From Sutcliffiella deserti (GTDB lineage: Bacteria > Bacillota > Bacilli > Bacillales > Bacillaceae_I): a DNA stretch of 64,000 nt. Below are positions 34,140-44,152 of this stretch, in pieces. The stretch covers positions 496,001 to 560,000 of the forward strand of contig NZ_JAIQDB010000001.1 of NCBI RefSeq assembly GCF_020037475.1. Direction: 5' to 3'. The position numbers and the translations under genes were made by a program. Each line of letters opens with the position of its first letter. Within the stretch, counting starts at the first letter, position 1. A model generated the notes under the pieces. That model was not told the origin of the DNA. It did not search any database and saw only the letters and a list, made by a program, of their open reading frames with translations.

Positions 34140-34222
34140 GGCTGATTTTGTAATGTTGTTCTGCGTAATTATCACAACACGTAACAATCATTGCTGTCGT
34201 GCCCATTTTCCTCTGTAATTAG
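34140..34222. repeat. Family 2 fragment (left part)
   Basis: The stretch starts GGCTGATTTTGTAATGTTGT and contains CATTGCTGTCGTGC and ATTTTCC, matching the left half of the Family 2 element at 62930. It has no right end. It abuts the 3' end of the exported-protein gene. Confidence 0.6.
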
Positions 34223-34230
34223 CATACTCC

Positions 34231-34716
34231 CTATAAATCAATAGTTGTCTTAAAAGGGAAGAGAGAAAACACTTTGAAAGAAATGGATATTTTATTTGCC
34301 TTGTGCAGCTCAGCTTTTCCATCTTCATCTCTCATATAGAGAGAATAATTCTTTTCTTTTTTTGCACTTTTTCCTGGAATGGTTACTTCATTTAATACTT
34401 CAAACGTATCAGTTTTTTGCGACAAATATTCCTGACTCACATTGGAACTTGCACTATTATGCGTACCATTTAAAATAATAGAATATATTGTAGCTTTCAT
34501 TTCAATATCGTCTTCATCAACAACTTCTGTATAATAAACCTCAATAGGCATATGAAAAGGGTTCTGCAAGTTTACAGCCACCGCACTATTTTCTTCATCT
34601 AATACAGCAGAAGTGACAATGCTCTCTTTGCTTACTTGAATGTAAGTGAAAAATAATATACTTACTAAAATAAGTGAAAAGATCAAGCGATAATACACTT
34701 TTTTATATTTTTTCAC
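34231..34716 (-). CDS. Membrane-anchored exported protein of unknown function
   Basis: This is a 161-residue protein with one N-terminal helix (LIFSLILVSILFFTYIQV) and an extracellular part of about 130 residues rich in beta-type sequence. There is no lipobox. I chose the GTG at 34716 because AGGAG lies 7 nt before it; a GTG at 34731 overlaps that site. I do not recognise the family. It lies downstream of the MBL-LTD gene on the same strand, with about 90 bp between. Confidence 0.6.
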   Translation of the reverse strand: MKKYKKVYYRLIFSLILVSILFFTYIQVSKESIVTSAVLDEENSAVAVNLQNPFHMPIEVYYTEVVDEDDIEMKATIYSIILNGTHNSASSNVSQEYLSQKTDTFEVLNEVTIPGKSAKKEKNYSLYMRDEDGKAELHKANKISISFKVFSLFPFKTTIDL

Positions 34717-34805
34717 TGCCCCTCTCCTCACTTTTTACCTCATGTCTGATGTTGTAAGTCTATACCTCCTACATAACACCAATTCAGCAAAAATAAACAT
34801 GTAAG

Positions 34806-36089
34806 CTAATCTTCTTCCTTTACAGAGGCCTCCAGTTCATCTACTAATTCCCCTTTATCATTAAATAACTGAGCTGTATCGCCTTTGTCGTTCCACAGAT
34901 AATCACTTAACCAGTGAATATATCGCTTGAATTGCTTCTTTTGTGCGCCTGAAGTAATATAAATCATTTCTCCAGGAGCTAACTTAAAAGCTTTCGGAAA
35001 GTCAAATGTCTGATAACCTTTTTTACTAATTAATTTCCAATTTGAAAGATCAACTGTACTCTCTCCCTTATTTTGAAGAGTTACTGTTTCTTCCATTACA
35101 TCCAAATCGGTTATTACGACAGCATCGGTTTTTGTTCTTTCCTCGGTATTTGCATATAACCACGGTCGGTTATTAACAAAAAGCAAGTTACCATCTGTAG
35201 AAAAAATTACAGAGCCAGCTTCAGCTGTATTATAAACGTCTGCTCCACTTTCTATTAGGCGATTTAAGACAGGCTGATGTGGGTGACCAAAGTCATTATC
35301 TTTTCCAGCCGATATAACCGCTATCTTCGGCTTAACTTCTTTTAGAAAAGAAGCAGTCGATGAACTATTGGAGCCATGATGAGCTACTTTTAACACGGTG
35401 GATGACAATCTATACTTTCTCGTCAATCTTTTCTCTTCTATTTCTTCTGTATCTCCCATAAACAGAAATTTCACATCTCCATATGTGATTTGCAAGACTA
35501 TGGATGCATCATTGGTTTCCTTTTTACCTACCCCGCTATTTAGTACCTTTATTTTCAGGTTCGGATCAATCTCAAGTTTCATTTTTTCCTTCGCATATTG
35601 TACCGGAACGATATTATTCCACACATATTGTTTGTATTGAATGAATGATAAAGTGGAATGGGCTTTCCCACTGTCCAAAATTTTATTTACTGGAACTTTT
35701 TCCAACAAGGAGGGGATTCCTCCAATATGATCAAAATCAGGGTGGGTGATAATGAGTAAATTGATAGTGGAAACGGATACTTTTTTCAGATAGCTAACAA
35801 GTTTAGAGGAGGATTGTTTGGGTCCAGTATCTATTAAGACATTTAAGCCATTTGGTGTTTGCAACAATATCGCATCGCCTTGCCCTACATCTATGAAATG
35901 CACTTTTAGTTTAGGTAAATTCTCGTCCTTCACAGGAATCTCTTTAATGCTATTCGGGTGAGTTGCGGTTAAATGGAGAGTTAATGGAAGATTAGCAAGG
36001 TTGGTCCTAACATAAGATTCGAAGTTGATAAAAGGATTTATAAAGGAAATTATAAATGCTAAAAAAAATATCAAGCTTTTCATAATCAT
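34806..36089 (-). CDS. Exported ComEC-type metallo-beta-lactamase with lamin-tail domain
   Basis: This is a 427-residue protein with a signal or anchor helix (1-20), a metallo-beta-lactamase domain (about 60-300) with HFIDVGQGDA, LIDTGP, HPDFDHIGG and VAHHGS, the ComEC/Rec2-type motifs, and a C-terminal lamin-tail-like domain (about 325-405; TDLDVMEETVTLQNKGE, VDLSNWKLISKKG). A nuclease role outside the cell is plausible from the ComEC and LTD relations but not shown. GGGGGAG precedes the ATG. Confidence 0.85.
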   Translation of the reverse strand: MIMKSLIFFLAFIISFINPFINFESYVRTNLANLPLTLHLTATHPNSIKEIPVKDENLPKLKVHFIDVGQGDAILLQTPNGLNVLIDTGPKQSSSKLVSYLKKVSVSTINLLIITHPDFDHIGGIPSLLEKVPVNKILDSGKAHSTLSFIQYKQYVWNNIVPVQYAKEKMKLEIDPNLKIKVLNSGVGKKETNDASIVLQITYGDVKFLFMGDTEEIEEKRLTRKYRLSSTVLKVAHHGSNSSSTASFLKEVKPKIAVISAGKDNDFGHPHQPVLNRLIESGADVYNTAEAGSVIFSTDGNLLFVNNRPWLYANTEERTKTDAVVITDLDVMEETVTLQNKGESTVDLSNWKLISKKGYQTFDFPKAFKLAPGEMIYITSGAQKKQFKRYIHWLSDYLWNDKGDTAQLFNDKGELVDELEASVKEED

Positions 36090-36182
36090 TTTTTCTCCCC
36101 CTAGAACAATAATTCATTACTGTTACTATGAGGGAGAAAAAGCGATATTATTCATTATAAATGCTATCGTTTGTTATAAATT

Positions 36183-38405
36183 TTATTCTTTAAATCCTAT
36201 ATTATCCAAAAATAGCAATCCTCTTTCTACCTGATTGAATTCAAATATAATTTCTTCAACATCCTCATACACAATGGAAGACAGTTCTTCTTCCAGAAAT
36301 TCCAAAGGCACCTCATAGGTCTGTAACATATGCTCATAATTATTTCCAAATCGTTCATTCCACCATTCAAACCTATATAGCTTGGAAGAATAGGTAGGTT
36401 CTATCATAACAGTGGTTCGGTTACGACTATCAAAAGTCATCTTCCCTTTAGTTTTTACAATGACTGATATAGGAATAGCTTTATTTATATATTCTTTTGG
36501 CATCTGAATACCATAAAATTGATAGCGACTTGAATGTAACTGGATTGCGTCAAATGTTAATACCGAACTTTTGTTAAGGGTAGCAGAAATATTTTCAGGC
36601 ACATCGAGAGAATACCTTGCATTCGTATTACGCCATCCTAACATTACTGCTTGATTATCTTGGGGCTCTTTGTTACGTAAAGTAAGACTCACTTCTTTCC
36701 AAACTTGAAGGTTATGTCCTGTACTCACTCCATTTTCAGCAGTTATAGTGGTAACATCCACATCTTCTTCAAATGTTGCAAGGGGTGTGAAGGTATTATC
36801 TTCATATCTTAATCGAATAGGATCTGTCGGAATCCATGCTGCTACTGTTTCTTTTTGAGAGAAAACCTCTCGATATTCACGTTTACCTTTTAAAGTAGCA
36901 TCTAAAAATGCCGAAATATACGTTTTTGTCATTTTTCTCTGTAATTCGGGTTCCAATAATTCTTTACGGTTCATGAACCACCAATAGGGTGCAGGCTGGT
37001 CCACTTCCCAATCTGTATTGAACTGACCATGATTTGCGCCATACAAATAAACACTGCTCTTAAAGCCATCAAAATCATCCGAAAAAGAAACTCGTTCAAA
37101 CTGTCTCATTCCTAAATAATTAGTGTGGTCGGTATCATTCGCTCCTTGCAATGTTAAATAATTGATATTCTTTAGCTCTATAGGCTGATCACCCAATTTG
37201 AAGCGCCCATCACCTGGTGAAAGACCTATAAGTGATTTAATGGAAAAGTCAAAATCCAATCGTGTTTTAGCATTATTTGGAAACCGGTCCAACTTGTTCA
37301 TTAATGCTGCAATGCTTACTGCTTCCCCGCCACGGGAATGCCCAATTAGAGCAATGTTCTCCATATCTATTGTATTATGTAGCGGATGGTTTAAATCTTT
37401 ATTCCATTTATCCCATTGCTCTAAATGTTTAAGAAACATCCATGCTCTTCCCGAATTATCCCAGCCTATATGACCTGATTTACCGGAATTGAGAAAATTT
37501 TCATCAATCGAAACAGCGATATACCCTTTGCTTGCTAGAAGTTCCCCTATGTACCCATATCCCCCGTCTGAAAAATCAGCCATATTATGATTACCATGCA
37601 CCATCAGCACAAGAGGGTATGGTCCTCCCTCCGTATCCTCAGGCATCCATACACGCCCGTTAAGTGGGGCATGATGAATATTGAACCCCCAGAACCATTC
37701 TCGATACCATTTATTAAATCCTTTTGGTTTTATAATAAATGGAGATAAGTTCACAGATCTTGTTGTATACTCAACTTTCCTATATTCCTCTCTTCTTTGA
37801 TCATCACCGCTTCCATATGTAAAGTGGTTTATGGAAAGTGGCCCAGGAGTAGCAGGATTAGCTAAGCCATGTGAGGGATTGTCTTTATCAACTTCAAGAG
37901 ACCAGGCTCCATCCTGACCTTCTGATGTAACGAGATAGATGAATAGTCCATGTGAAAAAAGGGTAATCAAGCTCAAGAGTCCAGCAATCCATAATTTCCT
38001 CCTACTTAATGATCTATACAAGTGAAAGGTGAGTCCGGCTAAAGCTCCGAGAATCAAAATTGAATAAGACATCATACGGAAAAATGGACCTAAATACAAA
38101 CCAACGCTATTAATGGCAACAATCACCCCTATAACACTGGCTATCATAATAACAGGTATTTGTTTTAAGAGTTTGATTATAATGACACTTATAATGAAAC
38201 CGAGCGCCATACTCAATATGGCGGTTCCGATTGTAAATGTCACATCAAACCATTTTCCTACTCCAGTTAAAAAGAAAAACCCGATAAATATAACAAATAA
38301 GAGGAAATAGGTTAATAATCCCGTTATGATCGAACGCCAATTATTATCTATAAAACGATGACACGATTCTAAGACTCGTTGATATACTCTTTTAATCCAT
38401 TTCAT
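36183..38405 (-). CDS. Membrane alpha/beta hydrolase (740 residues)
   Basis: This protein joins an N-terminal membrane part with five helices (about 20-165) to a large extracytoplasmic alpha/beta hydrolase. The hydrolase shows LVMVHGNHN (oxyanion region, about 263), SIDENFLNSG and the nucleophile motif GHSRGGEA (about 350), and a C-terminal beta-rich region (about 560-740). The likely substrate is an ester, but I cannot name it. The gene is followed directly by the MBL-LTD gene on the same strand (about 90 bp). GTAGGAG precedes the ATG. Confidence 0.8.
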   Translation of the reverse strand: MKWIKRVYQRVLESCHRFIDNNWRSIITGLLTYFLLFVIFIGFFFLTGVGKWFDVTFTIGTAILSMALGFIISVIIIKLLKQIPVIMIASVIGVIVAINSVGLYLGPFFRMMSYSILILGALAGLTFHLYRSLSRRKLWIAGLLSLITLFSHGLFIYLVTSEGQDGAWSLEVDKDNPSHGLANPATPGPLSINHFTYGSGDDQRREEYRKVEYTTRSVNLSPFIIKPKGFNKWYREWFWGFNIHHAPLNGRVWMPEDTEGGPYPLVLMVHGNHNMADFSDGGYGYIGELLASKGYIAVSIDENFLNSGKSGHIGWDNSGRAWMFLKHLEQWDKWNKDLNHPLHNTIDMENIALIGHSRGGEAVSIAALMNKLDRFPNNAKTRLDFDFSIKSLIGLSPGDGRFKLGDQPIELKNINYLTLQGANDTDHTNYLGMRQFERVSFSDDFDGFKSSVYLYGANHGQFNTDWEVDQPAPYWWFMNRKELLEPELQRKMTKTYISAFLDATLKGKREYREVFSQKETVAAWIPTDPIRLRYEDNTFTPLATFEEDVDVTTITAENGVSTGHNLQVWKEVSLTLRNKEPQDNQAVMLGWRNTNARYSLDVPENISATLNKSSVLTFDAIQLHSSRYQFYGIQMPKEYINKAIPISVIVKTKGKMTFDSRNRTTVMIEPTYSSKLYRFEWWNERFGNNYEHMLQTYEVPLEFLEEELSSIVYEDVEEIIFEFNQVERGLLFLDNIGFKE

Positions 38406-38422
38406 TTATAAGTCTCCTACTA

Positions 38423-39592
38423 TTAATACTCATTCATTGCTAAAGCTTGCTCGGCCATTATCTTCAAAGTGATATCATCGGACGGAGGGTTATGAAGCCC
38501 AGCACGTACATCACGATAATGTCGCCCAAGCGGATGTTCGGCATGTAGACTCTTTGCTCCGACAATTCTCATTGCTTCATCAACGACAGATAGAGCTGTA
38601 TTTGTTGCTATATATTTAACTGAAGCGAGCTCTCCAATTAACTTATTCCTAGCATTTGGGTTTTGATCCCATTTCCTTGCTACACTATATAGGAAATGCC
38701 TAGCCGCAGTTAACTCTATATCCATTTTCCCTATACTTTCTCTCACTTTTGCAACTTCACTTATCGGATGAGGCAGGCTGTTAGGTTGATACCCTTCAGC
38801 AAATTTCACTGCTTCATTTCTTGCAGCTATGGCTATTCCTAGGTAACAAGCAGGAATATGAAGCAGCCAGCCTTGAGGCTTCGACTCCCTTTGTCCTCGT
38901 ATAAAAAGAAATCCTTCATTCGATATGGTGACATTTTCAAGAAGTAGATCATCACTGCGGGTTCCCTTCATACTCATGGAGTTCCAGGTTTCAACAATTG
39001 ATAGACCAGCTGAATCTCTAGGGAGGATAAATTCACCAACTTGATTTGAGCCTTCAATGGAGGCAGATATAATAAAATAATCTAAAATTGGTGCTAAGGA
39101 TGTAAAAGTCTTTCTGCCATTTATTATCCACTTGCCATTATCTGTTTTCCTTGCACTTGTTTCTGGAAGTCCACCTCTGGCCGGACTACCGGTACCTGCT
39201 TCTGAATGTGCGCTATTTATGATTTTTTGCTTCGTTATTATCTCTGTGCATATCTTATTAAAAGTCTCTTTTGGCCAAACTTGATAAGAAGAGAGGTTCA
39301 TAAGCACCCCAAGATGCCATCCTAAGCTTAGAGCGGTTGGTGCATCGCCCTGGGCAAGGGTTTCTTGAAGTAAAATAAATTCATACAATCCAGCCCCCTT
39401 TCCCCCTTGCTCTTTCGGTATTGTTAATTCTAATAGTCCCGCTTTTTTAATTTCCTGAAAATTTTCAAACGGAAAGAGGGCATTTTGATCGTAAAAAGAA
39501 GCCCGCTTCTCAAATGAAGCTGAGAGCTTTTTCGCACTATCAACTAATTCTTCTTGCATTTCATTTAACGCAAATGTAGGAAGGAAATTCAT
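38423..39592 (-). CDS. Acyl-CoA dehydrogenase family protein
   Basis: This is a 389-residue flavoprotein that follows the acyl-CoA dehydrogenase fold: an N-terminal helical domain, a beta domain with FTSLAPILDYFIISA and MKGTRSDDLLLENVTI, and a C-terminal helical domain with AMRIVGAKSLHAEHPLGRHYRDVRA. The last resembles acyl-CoA dehydrogenases and their sulfur-removing relatives (SfnB/DszC-type). The substrate is not clear and the catalytic base is not obvious. It lies 17 bp upstream of the hydrolase gene, so the two are probably co-transcribed. Confidence 0.85.
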   Translation of the reverse strand: MNFLPTFALNEMQEELVDSAKKLSASFEKRASFYDQNALFPFENFQEIKKAGLLELTIPKEQGGKGAGLYEFILLQETLAQGDAPTALSLGWHLGVLMNLSSYQVWPKETFNKICTEIITKQKIINSAHSEAGTGSPARGGLPETSARKTDNGKWIINGRKTFTSLAPILDYFIISASIEGSNQVGEFILPRDSAGLSIVETWNSMSMKGTRSDDLLLENVTISNEGFLFIRGQRESKPQGWLLHIPACYLGIAIAARNEAVKFAEGYQPNSLPHPISEVAKVRESIGKMDIELTAARHFLYSVARKWDQNPNARNKLIGELASVKYIATNTALSVVDEAMRIVGAKSLHAEHPLGRHYRDVRAGLHNPPSDDITLKIMAEQALAMNEY

Positions 39593-39650
39593 TTTTACCC
39601 ACCTTTTAGTATAGTTTCTTTCATCATATCATAAAAAAGATTCAAGTTGA

Positions 39651-40196
39651 TTAGTTAAGCTCTCTGCCGATTTTCTCCAAATATTCCTTCTCCTCTTCAG
39701 GGGTTAAAACCCCAGTAGCCTTTCCAATCGTACCCTTTTGTAAGCTCCATATCCGGTTATGATCTTGATCTGCACGATCAAAATTTCCTTTTTTCCATTT
39801 TGATAATATTTCAAGGTAAATATCTTCATGGTTATAATCTCGTACCTTTACCTCTGCCAATAACCACTCTACTCGCTCTGGGGTTAATTTGTAATGGGTC
39901 CATTTTTCATCTGCTTTTACTTTTTGATGGGACATCCAGTGAATATAGTTTTGTACATCAACTTCTGTAAGAGAACCACGATGATTAAAAGGGTTATCAC
40001 TTTGTCTACTCTGACTAACGGGCTCTTTACCATCGGTTGAGTTTGTAATGGCCGACTGGTTATCACTATTACTTGAACCGAGCGAGGAAGAAATAGAAGA
40101 AGTTTGAAAATAGTAGATTACAAAAAACGCGGCTAAAAAGGCGACTAAAAGAAAAGGTATGACCTTTTTTTTATTTGTTTTTAACCATATAAACAT
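39651..40196 (-). CDS. Membrane-anchored protein, DUF6241-like
   Basis: This is a 181-residue protein with a short basic N-terminus, one helix (VIPFLLVAFLAAFFVIYYF), a Ser/Asn-rich linker and a C-terminal helical domain (about 85-181) with TEVDVQNYIHWMSHQKVKAD and a conserved-looking LTPERVEWLL. That domain resembles DUF6241. The function is unknown. AGGAGG lies before the ATG at 40196; the TTG at 40214 overlaps it. Confidence 0.7.
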   Translation of the reverse strand: MFIWLKTNKKKVIPFLLVAFLAAFFVIYYFQTSSISSSLGSSNSDNQSAITNSTDGKEPVSQSRQSDNPFNHRGSLTEVDVQNYIHWMSHQKVKADEKWTHYKLTPERVEWLLAEVKVRDYNHEDIYLEILSKWKKGNFDRADQDHNRIWSLQKGTIGKATGVLTPEEEKEYLEKIGRELN

Positions 40197-40348
40197 ACAG
40201 TACCTCCTATTCAAAACGAATGATAATTACTAGTTACTCAGTTTCCCACCAATTCCTTGTTCTATAGTGGACCGATAATACCCTTTTTTTCTCAAAAGAT
40301 GACCAGGGTTTTTTTATTATGCTTAAAAATCAATCCTCTAATTTAAAA

Positions 40349-40375
40349 AGCTGCACCTAATACATAGGTGCAGCT
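40349..40375 (-). terminator. Terminator of the PNPOx-like gene
   Basis: The stem AGCTGCACCTA / TAGGTGCAGCT with a 5-nt loop is followed on the minus strand by TTTTTAAAT, about 80 bp after the gene stop. Confidence 0.85.
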
Positions 40376-40455
40376 ACCACATTCTATTTAGAGCTATCTT
40401 TACTTTGTCAGGGGTCAAAATGAATTGACTGTTCCCTTAATAGGCTTTCACAAAG

Positions 40456-40902
40456 CTAGTTTTTTAACATTTCATATACTTCTTCATCTAATTTTCTTGC
40501 TAATTCCGCATCATAGGTTTTCACATAATCCGGTTCCTGTGTTACCTGACCACCATAAAAAATAACATCTTCCACAGAAGTCACCTCTACTGTAACAATA
40601 CGATATTTCATCGTTTTATCTATTACTTCGGAAACAGTACCTGTTCCATTGATGGAAAAGCAGCTTCCTGCACCAATCACCCCTAAAATTAGCTCAGGGT
40701 TATCTTCAATATTAAATGCGCTTTCCGCTTTGTGACCTAAAGCGAATTTAATCGTTTTGCCATCTTGATGAGCAACAAGCCAAGATACAATACTTAAATT
40801 AGGTTTATTCGTTTTTTTGTCCGTTGTAATAAGTGAGACGATCTTTTCTCCTTGCAATAGGTCAATAATTTGTTGATTCAATTTTGTTTCCACTCTTGCC
40901 AT
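40456..40902 (-). CDS. Pyridoxamine 5'-phosphate oxidase-like flavin-binding protein
   Basis: This is a 148-residue protein with the split-barrel fold typical of FMN-binding pyridoxamine-phosphate oxidase relatives (about 10-120, NKPNLSIVSWLVAHQDGKTIKFALG). The substrate is unknown; the family also includes heme- and F420-related enzymes. AGGAGG precedes the ATG. It lies alone, with its own terminator. Confidence 0.82.
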   Translation of the reverse strand: MARVETKLNQQIIDLLQGEKIVSLITTDKKTNKPNLSIVSWLVAHQDGKTIKFALGHKAESAFNIEDNPELILGVIGAGSCFSINGTGTVSEVIDKTMKYRIVTVEVTSVEDVIFYGGQVTQEPDYVKTYDAELARKLDEEVYEMLKN

Positions 40903-41033
40903 ATATATTACCTCCTAGTTTCTATCTTCCTATTCCCATTATAAACAATGTTTGGGTAGCAATCCAAATGTTAGGTATTTAATTTGACGGTCAATTCCTA
41001 TGAATACTTAAATCTTAGTTGATAAAATCATGT

Positions 41034-42272
41034 TTACATGTTGTTTTTCTTAGAGTAGGTTAATGACTTTATAATCCGTTGCTGTTTTCTTTTTTTGCTC
41101 CAACGTCTTTGAATCAAGCTTAAGATTAATAAACAGAAAATTATACCTAAAAATATAACTACACTATTTAACGAACTATTCTTGGGTTCAGACGAATCGA
41201 CACTTGTTGAAGCAATTTTCTCATCCTCTATAATTGTCAAAGGTTTCATTTCACTAATTTTTCTATTAACCAAAGCATTCTCTTTAATAAATTCTCTATC
41301 CCCAGCTCTTATCACCAATTGCATGTCTTCATTAACCATAAAAGACATTTCTTCTTCATGCTTTGTGGAGATAGAAATATTTTCTGCAAGGATATACTCT
41401 TTTCCTGAAGCGTCCTTTACCATTTTGCCCTTCTTCAAGTCAACTACTTTGAAGTTCTCGAAACCATAATCAAGAAGTTTTATTGTATCCTGATAGGAAT
41501 AATATTTTGAAGCAGCTTTTAATGTTACAGCGATTAGCTCTGTATCATCCCGCTTTGCGGAGGTAATTAGAGTATGACCGGATTCTGGCACAAATCCATT
41601 TTTCACACCAGTAGTTCCTTCATAATCCCATAAAAGCCGGTGATGATTGTAAAGAGTCGTTTCCCACCCTTCTCCAATCCATTCTATTTCTTTTGTACCA
41701 ACAATTTCTCGAAAAAGTTCGTTTTCCATCGCATATTTTGCAATTTTTGCCATATCTCTGGCGGTTGTTACATGATCGGGATTATAAAGACCATGCGGGT
41801 TTTTAAAGGTAGTGTCTTTTGTTCCTATTTTATTTTCAACAAAAGATGTCATTCTCTTTGCAAATTCTTTTTCGGATCCATTCATATGTTCTGCAATGGC
41901 AGTACCAGCATCATTACCGGAATTAATTAAAAGTCCTTTTACTAGCTTATGGAGAGAAAGTTGCTCTCCTTCTAGTAAATAGACCCTTGAGCCTTCTTGA
42001 TCTCTAGCATTCTTACTTACTGTGACGATATCTTCCAAATTACCCTCTTCTATCGCAAGGAGAGCAGTGACAATCTTTGTAATACTGGCAGGATACATCA
42101 CTCTTTCACTATCTTTTTCAAACAAAACATCACCTGTCTTTGCGTCAACCAATAATACGGATTCACTGAAAAGATCTAAGGTAGAAGTACTTGCTTTTGT
42201 TCTTTCTATTGGTAAGCCTAATGTTAATAGTATAGGAATAAGTAGAATAATCGCCATAACTTTGTTCATCAT
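41034..42272 (-). CDS. D-alanyl-D-alanine carboxypeptidase (S11 penicillin-binding protein)
   Basis: This membrane-anchored peptidase trims pentapeptides in peptidoglycan. The 412-residue protein has a signal peptide (1-27), the active motifs SITK (about 64), SGN (about 118) and KNG (about 222, in place of KTG) and an S11 C-terminal beta domain. A second hydrophobic stretch with a basic tail (VVIFLGIIFCLLILSLI, about 370-386) replaces the usual amphipathic anchor. It resembles DacB/DacF-type enzymes of Bacillus, but I do not assign a name. Two adjacent ATG codons occur; the first is used. Confidence 0.88.
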   Translation of the reverse strand: MMNKVMAIILLIPILLTLGLPIERTKASTSTLDLFSESVLLVDAKTGDVLFEKDSERVMYPASITKIVTALLAIEEGNLEDIVTVSKNARDQEGSRVYLLEGEQLSLHKLVKGLLINSGNDAGTAIAEHMNGSEKEFAKRMTSFVENKIGTKDTTFKNPHGLYNPDHVTTARDMAKIAKYAMENELFREIVGTKEIEWIGEGWETTLYNHHRLLWDYEGTTGVKNGFVPESGHTLITSAKRDDTELIAVTLKAASKYYSYQDTIKLLDYGFENFKVVDLKKGKMVKDASGKEYILAENISISTKHEEEMSFMVNEDMQLVIRAGDREFIKENALVNRKISEMKPLTIIEDEKIASTSVDSSEPKNSSLNSVVIFLGIIFCLLILSLIQRRWSKKRKQQRIIKSLTYSKKNNM

Positions 42273-42439
42273 TTCATAGACAAACCTTTCTATATCAATC
42301 TAGTATTTTTTAAACCAGAAATAACACCAATCTTAGTTTACCTAATAGATTAGGACATTCCTACTATTTTTCGACAATTGTAAGAATCGTAAAGAAAAAT
42401 TAATAAAAGCCTTTTCAGAAAGCTAAATTGAAGAATGCA

Positions 42440-42471
42440 AAAAAAATAAGCAGAGGCATCAATCCTCCACT
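42440..42471 (-). terminator. Terminator of the M2-type peptidase gene
   Basis: The stem AGTGGAGG / CCTCTGCT (8 bp with two G-T pairs, 42449-42471) is followed on the minus strand by TATTTTTTTT. Confidence 0.8.
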
Positions 42472-42487
42472 CATTCTAAATTTCGAT

Positions 42488-44077
42488 TCACTTAACAGAA
42501 ACCCTCTGACAATATGCTTTTACAAAAAACTCAGGGTTTAACGCTTCTCCCGTTACCTTTTCTATTTTTTTGTTCCAATGATAGGTTGCACCTGGTGCAA
42601 GAAATTCATCCCGAATATATGCTCCAACCTGCTTTGTGAAGAATTCTTTGGAGATATTCTTCAAAATGTATTGATGTAACTGTGCAGAAGTAAGTTCGCC
42701 TAATAAATAATTTTGATAGTATACTGGTGCAAGCGTAAAATGTATCTTAGCTGCCCAATCGGGATTTGATCGATCATCAGGAGGATTTACTAGTTGAATC
42801 TTTTCCACCGTATCCCACCATAAGCTGTTTAGATCCTGATCTGGATTTTCGTATAATTTTCGCTCAAAAAATACGAAGGTGATAATCCAACGAGCTGAAA
42901 TCAGCATCTTTAATCGCTCGTGCTTTTCAATACTCGGAGCTAAGGAGTCGAGTGTATCCTCCCCCAGTTTTAAGAACTTGGAGAGCCATTCTCGGTTCTC
43001 AGTCATTTTTCCAAATAACATGGCAATTGCCTCGGTCGTTAAAATATGTGCTGGACTACGAAGAAGTACTGGTAAATCTCGATTAGTATATTTGTTGTAA
43101 GCCGCATGACCAAATTCATGAAGCATCGTACCCATCCAGTATGTATTATCTTCAAGATTACAAAGTACGCGAATGTCTCCCATACGATCCATATCCATGC
43201 AAAAAGCTGTTGGGTTTTTTCCAGTACGTGGATTTAAATCGGATGAAGCATACAACCCTTCAATAGGCATATCCATTGAGTCAAAGGTATCTGCTGTAAG
43301 TTTTTCTAAATCTTCGCCTTTGAAATATACATCTAAATTGGTTTTTTCATCGGTAGGAGCTTCTTGAAAGAATGGGTCCACATAGTGCCATGGACGAAGC
43401 TCAGAAACGGTGATATTAAATTTAGCGGCCAAGGAGTCATCCAGTTCTCTTTTTAATTCTCGGAATGTCTCGTCTGATTGATTTACCAACTCAGAGAACA
43501 TATAAAAAATTTCTTCTATATCTAATTCCTGATTAGCAAACGCCATTTGATAATAGTCCTTATAACCTAGGGTTCTTGCAGCTTCATTTCTTTTTTTCAC
43601 TAAGTTTAATAATTTTCCAGATACCACAACTCCTACTTCTTTGCTTGCTTTCCAAGCATTTTCACGCTCTTGATTATCCTTGCTTTTGGCCAATATATCC
43701 CGAATATCGTTCGCTGATAATTTCTTGCCACCCACCTCTGGCACGTAAGTGTTAAATAAATAATTCAACTCAGAAGACATAGTTGCCAGCTCTTCAATTG
43801 TTTCTTTGGACATCTGGTTTTCTTTCATTTCTGTTTCTAAGATTTCTAGCTGCCGTCTTTGTTCAACAGTAAGATCTTCTTGATTTAAAAATGCCAAAAC
43901 CTTCTCATATCGCTCCGCTTCCGAAAAATATAGACTATATTCGCTTGACGCTTTTCCAGCCTCATCCGCCCACTTTTTTTCTCCAGTTGTCTGAGCCATC
44001 CAAGCCGCGTAAGAAGAATTTTTTAATAAAAATTGAAACTGTTCGTTTTGCTCTTTTAAAAACTGATCAATTAACAT
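42488..44077 (-). CDS. M2-type (ACE-like) zinc peptidase
   Basis: This is a 529-residue helical metallopeptidase without a signal peptide. The zinc site is HEFGHA (about 341) with the third ligand in TTEAIAMLF (about 365). The intervening NRDLPVLLRSPAH corresponds to the DLPVALREGA region of angiotensin-converting enzyme, so this is the M2 family rather than thermolysin-like or M3. Its natural peptide substrate is unknown. AGGAGG precedes the ATG. It is followed by its own terminator. Confidence 0.88.
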   Translation of the reverse strand: MLIDQFLKEQNEQFQFLLKNSSYAAWMAQTTGEKKWADEAGKASSEYSLYFSEAERYEKVLAFLNQEDLTVEQRRQLEILETEMKENQMSKETIEELATMSSELNYLFNTYVPEVGGKKLSANDIRDILAKSKDNQERENAWKASKEVGVVVSGKLLNLVKKRNEAARTLGYKDYYQMAFANQELDIEEIFYMFSELVNQSDETFRELKRELDDSLAAKFNITVSELRPWHYVDPFFQEAPTDEKTNLDVYFKGEDLEKLTADTFDSMDMPIEGLYASSDLNPRTGKNPTAFCMDMDRMGDIRVLCNLEDNTYWMGTMLHEFGHAAYNKYTNRDLPVLLRSPAHILTTEAIAMLFGKMTENREWLSKFLKLGEDTLDSLAPSIEKHERLKMLISARWIITFVFFERKLYENPDQDLNSLWWDTVEKIQLVNPPDDRSNPDWAAKIHFTLAPVYYQNYLLGELTSAQLHQYILKNISKEFFTKQVGAYIRDEFLAPGATYHWNKKIEKVTGEALNPEFFVKAYCQRVSVK

Positions 44078-44152
44078 TTGTTTTCCTCCTATTTCAAAGT
44101 ATCTAAAGCGTTACATGCAACTTCTGCAAACTGGCTCCTGATCTTAAGCAGG

